Shown: positions 26,273-33,724 of the stretch, piece after piece
Position numbering within the stretch: the stretch's first letter is position 1
How the letters are laid out: every line of letters begins with the position of its first letter
NCBI GenBank assembly: GCA_030066295.1
Contig: JASJBX010000022.1
Location: 1 to 39,284, forward strand
Direction: 5' to 3'
DNA from: Crocosphaera sp.
GTDB taxonomy: Bacteria; Cyanobacteriota; Cyanobacteriia; Cyanobacteriales; Microcystaceae
DNA: 39,284 nt
Position numbers and translations under genes: made by a program
Notes under the pieces: generated by a model
Told to the model about the DNA's origin: nothing
The model's database searches: none
Seen by the model: the letters and a program-made list of their open reading frames with translations, nothing else

Positions 26273-27792
26273 CTCAAAGAACGAATGGCTTCTAATAACC
26301 CTCTGGCCTTATTCATGGTTTCCTCGTATTCTTTTTCAGGCTCAGAGTCAGCCACCAAACCAGCCCCTGCTTGGACACAGACAAGATGTTGACCATTGCC
26401 CAAGGGACGAACCACCATAGTACGGATGGCGATCGCCGTATTTAACTGTCCTTCAAAATCATAATATCCGTACACTCCAGAATAGGGGCCTCGGCGTTCT
26501 GGTTCTAATTCGTTAATAATTTCCATGGCCCGAATTTTGGGAGCCCCGCTTACGGTTCCGGCGGGGAAACAGGCTTTAAATAAGTCCCATGGGGTCTTAT
26601 GGGGGGCTAATTTCCCGATCACGTTGCTGACAATGTGCATGACGTGGGAATAGCGTTCAATGATCATTAACTCGTCAACGGTAACACTCCCCTCACAACA
26701 AGCCCGGCCCAGATCATTGCGCCCTAAGTCCACCAGCATCACGTGTTCAGCGATTTCCTTGGGATCTTGTAATAAATCTTGGGCTAACTCTTGATCCTCC
26801 GTTGGGGTTTTCCCCCGTTTCCTGGTCCCTGCAATGGGGCGTAAAACAGCCGTTAAGGACTCATCTTCCGTGCGTTCGGCTTTGACCATGACTTCGGGGC
26901 TAGAACCGATAATTTGCCAATCTCCAAAATTATAATAGGCCATGTAGGGAGAGGGATTAATCAAGCGCAGGGAACGATAGAGGTTAAAGGGATCATGGTT
27001 ATAATGGGCTTGTAGGCGTTGAGAGAGGACCACTTGGAAAATATCCCCTGCACGGATGTATTCTTTCGCCTGACGTACGTTTTCGCAGAACTGAGCGGGT
27101 TCTGTGTTGCTGGTGTAGCTGAGGGGCTGGCTTTCTTCTGAGTGAGTATTTAATTCTAGGGTTTTCCCTTGGATGGGTAGGGGAAGTTGTAATTTTAAGA
27201 CCAATTTAGTGATGCGATCGCAAGCTTGTTGATAGGCTTGTTCTAAGCTAATACTTTCGTCTCGGAGATCAGCATAAGCGATCGCCCAAATTTTCCGTTT
27301 GATCTGATCGAAAACAATCAGATGATCCACTTGCATCCAGATCCCATCGGGGATATCCTCGTCGGTGATGGGATAAATGGGAACCCTTGGCTCGATCCAA
27401 TTAATTAATTCATAGCCCCAAAACCCGAATAAACCGCCGATACCCGAGGGCAGTTCGGGTAAGGTCACCGGTTCAATGGACTGTAAACAGTCGGTTAAAA
27501 TCTCAAAGGGGTTACCTTCATAGGTTTTCACCGCCCCTTCTCGATAGGTTTGGGTGGTGATGTTTCCTCGCGTGGATAAAACCCAGACCGGATCGCAGCC
27601 GAGAAAGCTATAACGGCCTAAATTTTCGCCTCCTTCTACCGATTCTAGTAAGAAACTGTAGGGGCGATCGCCACATACTTTGTACCAGGAGGAAACTGGC
27701 GTTTCGAGATCCGCTACCCATTCCTGATAAACTGGGACAAAATTACCCTGTCGTGCTAATACGGAAAACTGCTCAAAGTCGGGAAACATCAT
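26269..27792 (-). CDS. trpE: Anthranilate synthase component I
   Basis: 507 residues. It makes anthranilate from chorismate using ammonia supplied by TrpG, the first step of tryptophan synthesis in the cytosol. The feedback motif LLES is at 48-51, so inhibition by tryptophan is likely kept. The catalytic blocks are complete: IRAGDIFQVVLSQR, RPIAGTRKRGKTPTEDQELA, LVDLGRNDLGR, FPAGTVSGAPKIRAMEII, and VQAGAGLVADSEPEKEYEET. The C-terminus ends ARGLLEAIRSLR, and the TGA lies inside the end of an IS-like element, so a few native residues may have been lost. psaD is upstream on the same strand with a structured 197-base spacer. Confidence 0.95.
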   Translation of the reverse strand: MMFPDFEQFSVLARQGNFVPVYQEWVADLETPVSSWYKVCGDRPYSFLLESVEGGENLGRYSFLGCDPVWVLSTRGNITTQTYREGAVKTYEGNPFEILTDCLQSIEPVTLPELPSGIGGLFGFWGYELINWIEPRVPIYPITDEDIPDGIWMQVDHLIVFDQIKRKIWAIAYADLRDESISLEQAYQQACDRITKLVLKLQLPLPIQGKTLELNTHSEESQPLSYTSNTEPAQFCENVRQAKEYIRAGDIFQVVLSQRLQAHYNHDPFNLYRSLRLINPSPYMAYYNFGDWQIIGSSPEVMVKAERTEDESLTAVLRPIAGTRKRGKTPTEDQELAQDLLQDPKEIAEHVMLVDLGRNDLGRACCEGSVTVDELMIIERYSHVMHIVSNVIGKLAPHKTPWDLFKACFPAGTVSGAPKIRAMEIINELEPERRGPYSGVYGYYDFEGQLNTAIAIRTMVVRPLGNGQHLVCVQAGAGLVADSEPEKEYEETMNKARGLLEAIRSLR

Positions 27793-27802
27793 AATTCAAG
27801 CT

Positions 27803-27976
27803 AAAAATGAGCCGTGGCCAGTTACCAATGATCACATCATCAATGATTATCAGTTTATTGTACCGATAATTGGCCATTGATGTCGGCTCATTAGTGCCTG
27901 GCCACGGTCAGATAACTATCAGGGTTAGGGCGTTATCATCAGGTTTAAAAATAATGCCTTGGTTTGACCCTAACCC
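27803..27976 (-). promoter_or_regulatory. Structured psaD-trpE spacer with mutually exclusive hairpins
   Basis: Downstream of psaD, CCCTAACCC (27968-27976) and GGGTTAGGG (27922-27930) form one hairpin. Nearer trpE, CTGGCCACGG (27898-27907) can pair with CCGTGGCCAG (27812-27821), or CGGCTCATT (27884-27892) with AATGAGCCG (27806-27814). The two right arms share three bases, so only one hairpin can form at a time. On the minus strand the distal arm is followed by TTTTT (27803-27807), 10 bases before the trpE ATG. This looks like an attenuator or terminator pair, but the centre also resembles decayed tandem repeats. Confidence 0.4.
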
Positions 27977-27991
27977 ACGACCCCTGGACGA

Positions 27992-28420
27992 TTAAACGTC
28001 GTAGGGCGCGTTACCAGAAAATTTAATGGTAACTGGTTCGGGGTTATCCCCGATTTTTCTGTCTTTTTTGCCGCTATAACCACGGCCTTCGTTAACTTTT
28101 TCAGGAAAGACCCCATCCGCAGGGTGAAGATATTGAATTTCTCCACTGGGATAGATACGGTAGATTTTGTAATCTTGAATTTTGGGCTTGAACTTGGTCC
28201 GTAACTGGGTTCCCAGAGCCAGACATTGTTCTTTGCGGGCTAAATAGAGGAGATTTTCTCCTTCATTCATAATGGCAGCCCCACCTGTAGGCATTTCAAA
28301 GACTTGCTCTGTTTTGCTGGTCCAGGTGATGGCGTATTTTTCTTCGCGTTCCGCTTTCGAGAGTAAACCGCCGGTGCTACCACCGAATGTGGGAAGCTTT
28401 CCTTTAAGCTCTTCTGCCAT
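27992..28420 (-). CDS. psaD: Photosystem I subunit II
   Basis: 142 residues from [14 protein letters not shown]. PsaD sits on the stromal (cytosolic) face of photosystem I and docks ferredoxin. Family landmarks are present: [39 protein letters not shown], the basic ferredoxin-contact strand [20 protein letters not shown], and the C-terminal [16 protein letters not shown]. The frame extends 16 codons further upstream, but the conserved PsaD N-terminus begins at ATG 28420; a GAGGG lies about 13 bases before it. trpE follows in the same direction, an order I recall from other cyanobacteria. Confidence 0.97.
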   Translation of the reverse strand: MAEELKGKLPTFGGSTGGLLSKAEREEKYAITWTSKTEQVFEMPTGGAAIMNEGENLLYLARKEQCLALGTQLRTKFKPKIQDYKIYRIYPSGEIQYLHPADGVFPEKVNEGRGYSGKKDRKIGDNPEPVTIKFSGNAPYDV

Positions 28421-28666
28421 GATGTTTTTATTTCCCTCAAAAAAAGGTGTTTTAGGGAATAGTATCACTCAGTTCTACTTTGTTACCTAGATTAGTAAAG
28501 AACTGTAACAATTCCCCACCCTTCTCATCTCCAGAATTAACTGAACAGTATGGGGAATAATATAGCACTACGGAAAAACCTTAGGACATTCACAAATAGT
28601 GAAACCCAGATACCACCTACTTTGGCCTTTTGACTTTTGACTTTTGACTTTCGCGTAGCGGTATAG
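28421..28666 (-). promoter_or_regulatory. psaD upstream region with candidate -10 and a TTTTGAC heptamer array
   Basis: TACTAT on the minus strand (28459-28464) is a candidate -10 box for psaD, giving a leader of about 30 bases; no good -35 is seen. At 28628-28648 the heptamer TTTTGAC repeats three times exactly, with a partial fourth. No gene is seen in this interval. Confidence 0.35.
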
Positions 28667-29968
28667 TTATTGCCCCAATAACCGTCTTGTCTCATTAGCT
28701 GCTTTGTTCATGGCTTGTTCTGGAGTCATTTGAGCGGTGATAGCTGCGCTGAGATAACGTTGTAAAATATCGGAGGCTTGGGCGTATTGAGCAATGGGCG
28801 GGCGTAAGGCTGCACTTTCTACCACTGCCAATAATTCAGAATAATGGGGATATTTGGCTAAAATTTCGGGGTCATTAAAGAGGGCGCGACGACTGGGTAC
28901 ATATCCCGTGGCTAGGATAAACCGTCGTTGTACGTCTTCGCTGCTGAAAAATTTGGCCACTTCCCACGCTGCGTCTGGGTGTTGACTGCTGGTGGTAATA
29001 CCTAAGCCCCAACCCCCTAAACAAGCCCCGCTAGACTGTTCAGGGGCGTGTACCATAGGTTTAATGGCAAATTTACCCTTAACGGGGGAATCTTCGGCGG
29101 ATAAGAGTCCAAAGGCATAAGGCCAGTTCCGCATGAACACAGCATCCCCATTTTGAAAGAGACGACGAGCTTCTTCTTCAGCATAGGTGGTAATTCCTGG
29201 GGGTGACACTTGTTGTTCTAAGGTAGTCCGCAAAAATTTCACTGCTTCTATGGCCTCAGGACTATCTAAACCCACTTCTAGGGTGTCTGGGTCGACCCAA
29301 AAAGCCCCGTAACCGGCTAAAACTTCGACAAACATGGCTGGTAGCCCTTCATACTGTTTTCCCTGCCACAAATAACCCCACTCGGCTAGGTTGTCTTGTT
29401 GCAAGGTTTGGGAGATATCTAATAGTTCCCTAAAGGTGTTAGGGGGTTCATACCCTCCCTTGGCCAATAAATCAGTACGATAATAAAGCATTCCCCCATC
29501 AGACCGCACTGGCATCCGATATAATTCTCCTTGGTAGCGTCCCCCGTTGATATCCCCTTCTAAAAAAGCGGATAACTCGGTGTCTGAGGCGCGCTCCGCT
29601 AGACTTCTTAACCATCCTGCTGCTGCAAACTTAGGAACCCACACAATATCCATGAAGACAAGATCGTAGGGAGAATTTCCTAATAAAAATGAGGAAGTGT
29701 ATAAGTCTTCGACTTGGTTGGTTGCGTTGGGACCTTCAATGATTTCTAACTCAATATCGGGGTGTTTTTCGTTAAATTCTTGCACAAAGGGTTCCCATTG
29801 AGCAGCTTCTAGGGCCTGCATCAAGAGGGTTACTTTCACAGGGGACGCATTCAAACCAGGAACAATCGTCCCTAAAACTAAGCCTAAACAGATAGCGATA
29901 GGGATGGCAAAACGAATGACTGGAGGAAGTCTCTTGAAAAAGGGTTTTAGGGTTTGCTGAGTTCTCAT
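28667..29968 (-). CDS. ABC transporter periplasmic sugar-binding protein (family 1)
   Basis: 433 residues. An N-terminal signal or anchor (IRFAIPIAICLGLVLGTIVP) is followed by a two-lobe family-1 solute-binding fold: KVTLLMQALEAAQWEPFVQE, FNEKHPDIELEIIEGP, YDLVFMDIVWVPKFAAAGW, the ligand loop MPVRSDGGMLYYRTDLL, NGDAVFMRNWPYAFGLL and GGWGLGITTSSQHPDAAWEV. Relatives bind trehalose, maltose or glucosylglycerol. The ligand is not certain here, because the permease genes are not adjacent. The signal peptide lacks an obvious lipobox, so it may stay membrane-anchored. Confidence 0.88.
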   Translation of the reverse strand: MRTQQTLKPFFKRLPPVIRFAIPIAICLGLVLGTIVPGLNASPVKVTLLMQALEAAQWEPFVQEFNEKHPDIELEIIEGPNATNQVEDLYTSSFLLGNSPYDLVFMDIVWVPKFAAAGWLRSLAERASDTELSAFLEGDINGGRYQGELYRMPVRSDGGMLYYRTDLLAKGGYEPPNTFRELLDISQTLQQDNLAEWGYLWQGKQYEGLPAMFVEVLAGYGAFWVDPDTLEVGLDSPEAIEAVKFLRTTLEQQVSPPGITTYAEEEARRLFQNGDAVFMRNWPYAFGLLSAEDSPVKGKFAIKPMVHAPEQSSGACLGGWGLGITTSSQHPDAAWEVAKFFSSEDVQRRFILATGYVPSRRALFNDPEILAKYPHYSELLAVVESAALRPPIAQYAQASDILQRYLSAAITAQMTPEQAMNKAANETRRLLGQ

Positions 29969-30089
29969 TGGTATTGGTTGGTTTTAGATCAATAGACTAA
30001 CAATCTCAATAAAAATTCCCCCCATACTTCCCACACTCACTTAACTGAAACATTGATAGACCCCATGGAAAACTGGTATCAAGGAGGGA

Positions 30090-30118
30090 TAGGGTAAGGA
30101 CTTTAAAACCTTAACCCT
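30090..30118. other. Imperfect hairpin downstream of ftrV
   Basis: AGGGTAAGG and CCTTAACCCT form an imperfect stem with a 9-base AT loop, seven bases past the ftrV stop on the minus strand. It has no T-run in either direction. It may end or stabilise the ftrV message. Confidence 0.35.
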
Positions 30119-30124
30119 CTGTTT

Positions 30125-30361
30125 CTAAGCGGTTTCAACCACTTCTACTTCATTGTCACGAAAATGCGCCCGAAATCGTTTCTCGAACTTGACTAATACG
30201 GGTAGGTTAGCACTAACGGGCCGACCTTGCCAGTTGGTAACGATATCGATGATCTCCCCTTCCATCCCTTTGAGGTCAAATGGCTCTTTTTTGTGCTGAG
30301 GATGATGATAAACAATAACAGATTCTATAACGCGAATGCGATCGCCAATTTTCATATTCAT
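30125..30361 (-). CDS. ftrV: Ferredoxin-thioredoxin reductase, variable chain
   Basis: 78 residues forming the small SH3-like beta barrel of the variable subunit. MKIGDRIRVIESVIVYHHP, GMEGEIIDIVTNWQGRPVSA and VKFEKRFRAHFRDNEVEVV match the family throughout. It supports the catalytic FtrC chain, which passes electrons from ferredoxin to thioredoxins in the light. FtrC is not in the window. AGGAGG 12 bases before the ATG at 30361 supports that start; ATG 30355 is a close alternative. It is divergent from the HicA-fusion gene. Confidence 0.95.
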   Translation of the reverse strand: MNMKIGDRIRVIESVIVYHHPQHKKEPFDLKGMEGEIIDIVTNWQGRPVSANLPVLVKFEKRFRAHFRDNEVEVVETA

Positions 30362-30539
30362 TAAGTCTCTATGATCCTCCTATTAAGGCTATTATCGGGA
30401 TAATTTACAACTCTACCATTTTTACTGGCATAGAAATAGGCTTCAAAAAATTACTCCATAAGTTAAATAATATAAAGAAAACTTGAATTTTTGTCAATTT
30501 AATTATTATTATGGAGTCTTATACTTAAATCTTAAGAGA

Positions 30540-32015
30540 ATGATCTTTCCTATCTTAAGAAAGCAGTTATCTTATGGACAAGTTGCGGTTATTGTTGGCC
30601 GATTAGTTATTATTGAGTTGCTATTATTAGCTTTTGGTATTTTAGCAGTTCGTCAAACTTATTACACTTATCACGCTCATTCTATCCCCTCATCACAAAG
30701 CTTAAATACTGACAGTTTATTTCCCACAGTTCCTTTAGCTTTATCTTACGCTATTAGGAATAGTAATACGGAACAGGTAAACCAAATTTTAACTAGCAAT
30801 TATCAAGGTTTACAAGGATTAATTATTACGGACTTAGAAGGAAAAGAAATTACTCATTATTCTCATCAAAATTCAAGAAATAGAAGTGATTGGCTCAAAA
30901 ATATATCTAGTGAAACCCTGAATAGTTATCCCCATCATTTACTTGTCGACCCCTTTTCATCCATAGCCAAAAGTTATTATGCGGACAAGAAAACAGGAAA
31001 AGATTTTGCTCAGACTTTAATTGACAAAAAATTGATTCTTGCTCGAGTTTATTATATTCAGGATTTTTCAGACAGTTTTTCACAAGAATTATTACAATGG
31101 CTTGAAAATCCTTTTCAAAATAATACTCGTTTTCCCATTTATAATTTAACCCTATTATCTTTTATAATTGGGGGTTTATTTATCTGGAGTTTTAGCGAAT
31201 GTTTCTTAAGCTATCGGCTTTTAACCCTCAAAGAAAACGAACAATTATCACAGAGACTAAGCTGGGAAAAAAAATTATTAAAACAAGAAATTTTAATTCT
31301 AGAATTCTGGCAAGAAAAGTCTCAAGATTTAGAAGAAATAACAGAAGAAAAAAATCACTTATTATTACAGTTAGAAGAGCAACAAAACTTAGAACAGGAA
31401 AGTAAAAAACAAATACAATTTCTGAGAGAAAAGATTGAACTTTTCACGACTCAAAATAAGGAAAACAAAGAAAAAATAAACGACTTACAAGAATTACAAT
31501 TATCGAACAAAAAATCCATTCAACAACGAGAAGAAACGATAAAAAGAGAATTTGAAAGACAAATAAATTTAATTAAATTAGAATCACAGTATGCGTTTGA
31601 AGAAGCACAAAAGATAGAACAAGAAAAAGAAAAATTAATGTTACAAAATAAAGCCCTTCGAGAACATTTAAACTCGGAAATTGAAAAAAATAAATATTTA
31701 GAATTTGTCCTAGAAAGCTACAAAGAAGAAAATAAAGTTATGATTGATGAATCAGAAACTAATGACAATAATTATTCATCAATTCCGACATCCTATTTAA
31801 CGAATATTCCTAGTAGAAAAGCCATTAAATCTCTTCAAAAATTAGGATTTCAGAAAGATAGACATAAGGGAGATCATTATATTCTCAAAAAAACAGCAAC
31901 AAATACGATCACTGTTCCCATTCCCCATCCTCGACAAGAACTTAATCCTCTCACACTCAAAAGTATTTTACTACAAACTAACACCTCTCTAGAAGATTTT
32001 TTAAACAATTTATAG
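30540..32015 (+). CDS. Two-TM coiled-coil membrane protein with C-terminal HicA-like domain
   Basis: 491 residues from ATG 30540 (an upstream TTG at 30483 is a weaker start). TM1 is at about 15-38 (GRLVIIELLLLAFGILAVRQ). A periplasmic domain (about 39-200) follows, with a region like a small sensor (ITDLEGKEITHYSHQ). TM2 is at about 202-222. Then comes a long charged coiled coil (about 232-400) rich in E, K and Q. The last about 70 residues (420-491) match HicA/YcfA double-stranded-RNA-binding toxins: IPSRKAIKSLQKLGF, KGDHYILKK with the catalytic His446 (GDH in place of GSH), then ITVPIPHP, and LKSILLQTNTSLEDFLNNL. HicA proteins are usually 60-80 residue mRNA interferases held by HicB. No hicB is nearby. 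The signal-to-domain function is inference. Confidence 0.78.
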   Translation: MIFPILRKQLSYGQVAVIVGRLVIIELLLLAFGILAVRQTYYTYHAHSIPSSQSLNTDSLFPTVPLALSYAIRNSNTEQVNQILTSNYQGLQGLIITDLEGKEITHYSHQNSRNRSDWLKNISSETLNSYPHHLLVDPFSSIAKSYYADKKTGKDFAQTLIDKKLILARVYYIQDFSDSFSQELLQWLENPFQNNTRFPIYNLTLLSFIIGGLFIWSFSECFLSYRLLTLKENEQLSQRLSWEKKLLKQEILILEFWQEKSQDLEEITEEKNHLLLQLEEQQNLEQESKKQIQFLREKIELFTTQNKENKEKINDLQELQLSNKKSIQQREETIKREFERQINLIKLESQYAFEEAQKIEQEKEKLMLQNKALREHLNSEIEKNKYLEFVLESYKEENKVMIDESETNDNNYSSIPTSYLTNIPSRKAIKSLQKLGFQKDRHKGDHYILKKTATNTITVPIPHPRQELNPLTLKSILLQTNTSLEDFLNNL

Positions 32016-32040
32016 ACGATTTCAGAAGTAATAAAGATAA

Positions 32041-33189
32041 TTAACGACCTAAAGTTAACTCTTCTTTTTTACCTAGAATACCTTGGGGTCGCCATACCAT
32101 TAAAATCATCAAAATTAAACCAATAATCATAATTCTAAAATACCCTGATTGACTGGGACTTAAAATGCCCAATTGCGGTAATATAAAACGAGTTAAAGAA
32201 TCATAAGCCCAAAAAATAATCGCCCCTAATAACGTTCCCGCATTACTTCCTGAACCCCCTAAAACAACAATAATCCAAGTATTAAACGTAATTAAAGGCT
32301 CAAATTTATCGGGGTAAATGGTGGTTAATTGCCAAGCAAAGAAAGCCCCTGCAATCCCAGCGATCGCACCACCTAACATAAACGATTGTAACTTATATAA
32401 AAGAATATTTTTACCCAATGCCCTAGGAACTTCTTCATCTTCTCGAATGGCCTTTAAAATACGACCCCAAGGGGAATGAACCAAAAACTCCAAACTCGCA
32501 TAAATAATCGCTAAAACCGATAAAACCAACACCATTAACCCTGCTTTATAAGTATAAAATGAAAGGGCTGTTGTTCCTGTTACATAAACCAATAAAATTA
32601 AAGCGGTAGCAATAATACCCCAAATAATTAAACTCAACGGTTTTCTGGGTTGATAACTTTTTCCTTGTATTTCTTTATTTTGTTTCCATTGAGAAGCTAA
32701 ACTTTTATATAACGTCCATTCTGCATAAATAGCTAATAGGGTTAGAATGGCAATTAATAATAATTTGATGGGTAAATTGACTTCTATATTCAGTGGTAAA
32801 GGATATTGTCTTAACCCTAAGGCCCCTTTGGTTAACCATTCTTCATTTAAAGCAAATAAACGGACTAATTCTGACACCCCAATGGTAACAATAGCCAGAT
32901 AATCTTCTCGAAGACGGAGGGTAGATAATCCAATTAATAACCCTAAGATAGCTGCTAAAATCGCCCCGGCCAACACAGCTAAGACAAAAGGAACCCCTGT
33001 TAAGGTCAATAATACGCTAGTATAAGCCCCCAAGGTCATAAACCCTACCACCCCGAAGTTAATCAGTCCAGTAAACCCCCATTGCAAGTTTAATCCGAGG
33101 GCAAAAATGCCATATACTCCTGCGGAGGTGGTGATATAGATGATGTAACCGCTAATACCAATGAGTTGAACTAATAAGGCGTTATCCAT
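32041..33189 (-). CDS. livM: Branched-chain / neutral amino acid ABC transporter permease (LivM type)
   Basis: 382 residues with many hydrophobic segments. The start reads QLIGISGYIIYITTSAGVYG, and the LivM block GLNLQWGFTGLINFGVVGFM is clear. The cytoplasmic coupling loop (GRILKAIREDEEVPRALGKN, with EAA-like contact to the ATPase) and GGSGSNAGTLLGAIIFW toward the end are also conserved. An insertion of about 40 polar residues near the middle (ASQWKQNKEIQGKSYQPRKP) is longer than in E. coli LivM and typical of cyanobacterial NatD-like proteins. It would work with a LivH permease, two ATPases and a binding protein, none of which is here. It converges on the HicA-fusion gene with a 25-base gap and no clear terminator. 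Confidence 0.9.
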   Translation of the reverse strand: MDNALLVQLIGISGYIIYITTSAGVYGIFALGLNLQWGFTGLINFGVVGFMTLGAYTSVLLTLTGVPFVLAVLAGAILAAILGLLIGLSTLRLREDYLAIVTIGVSELVRLFALNEEWLTKGALGLRQYPLPLNIEVNLPIKLLLIAILTLLAIYAEWTLYKSLASQWKQNKEIQGKSYQPRKPLSLIIWGIIATALILLVYVTGTTALSFYTYKAGLMVLVLSVLAIIYASLEFLVHSPWGRILKAIREDEEVPRALGKNILLYKLQSFMLGGAIAGIAGAFFAWQLTTIYPDKFEPLITFNTWIIVVLGGSGSNAGTLLGAIIFWAYDSLTRFILPQLGILSPSQSGYFRIMIIGLILMILMVWRPQGILGKKEELTLGR

Positions 33190-33372
33190 GAAGAAGAAAA
33201 CGTAAGATAAAAGGCAATGAGATTATACAGTAATTAAGAAATATTGCCTATAGTAGTACAAATTGATGGCCATAACCGTATAGTCAAGTCTGCTCAAATA
33301 TTAAAATAAAAACAGTACCCTCGTTGCCACCAAGGGGACATCAACAAAACATTATGACTTACGAGGTAACTC

Positions 33373-33651
33373 ATGAATGAACCTTCTACCGTTACTTATC
33401 CCACAGCAGATATCCTCAAGCGGATTGAGGACAAGTTAGATAAGCTTGAAGACAAAATAGATAAGCAATCAGAAAAAATAGGGAGTATTGAAGTTAAGAT
33501 GGCTACCTTAACGGAGAAAGTCGAGGGAATGGATAACCGATTAAAAGTTGTTGAAGGAACCCAAAAGAATCAGGTTTGGGCATTAATTGTCCTTTTAGGT
33601 GGTGCTATTGTCACTGCCGATCCTAGATTCTTTTTCACCACGAACCCTTAA
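33373..33651 (+). CDS. Small coiled-coil protein with C-terminal membrane segment
   Basis: 92 residues. A run of heptads (ILKRIEDKLDKLEDKIDKQS, then VKMATLTEKVEGMDNRLKVV) predicts a coiled coil at about 12-63. A single hydrophobic segment (WALIVLLGGAIVTA) follows near the C-terminus. The plan resembles XhlA-like haemolysin-associated or small cyanobacterial oligomerising membrane proteins. The start has GAGGT seven bases upstream. Function is unknown. Downstream lies the hairpin terminator that belongs to the opposite strand. Confidence 0.75.
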   Translation: MNEPSTVTYPTADILKRIEDKLDKLEDKIDKQSEKIGSIEVKMATLTEKVEGMDNRLKVVEGTQKNQVWALIVLLGGAIVTADPRFFFTTNP

Positions 33652-33665
33652 CCCAAGCTTAAAAC

Positions 33666-33697
33666 AAAAAAATCCCAGTTATTTTAATTAATAACTG
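33666..33697 (-). terminator. Rho-independent terminator of the LamG/lamin-tail gene
   Basis: Read on the minus strand, CAGTTATT / AATAACTG (33690-33697 with 33676-33683) forms a perfect 8-bp stem with a 6-base loop. It is followed by GGGA and then a run of seven T (33666-33672). It lies about 28 bases past the stop codon of the gene at 33725. Confidence 0.75.
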
Positions 33698-33724
33698 AGA
33701 CATAAAGTTACAATAGTTTAGCCG

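Noticed and set aside
27787-27878. Possible leader peptide before trpE (starts MANYRYNKL on the minus strand)
   Set aside because: It has only one tryptophan codon, no ribosome site, and runs into trpE in another frame. It is not a classical trp leader.
28272-28490. 72-codon plus-strand frame antisense to psaD
   Set aside because: It overlaps psaD and its leader and has no features of a protein; it is a shadow frame.
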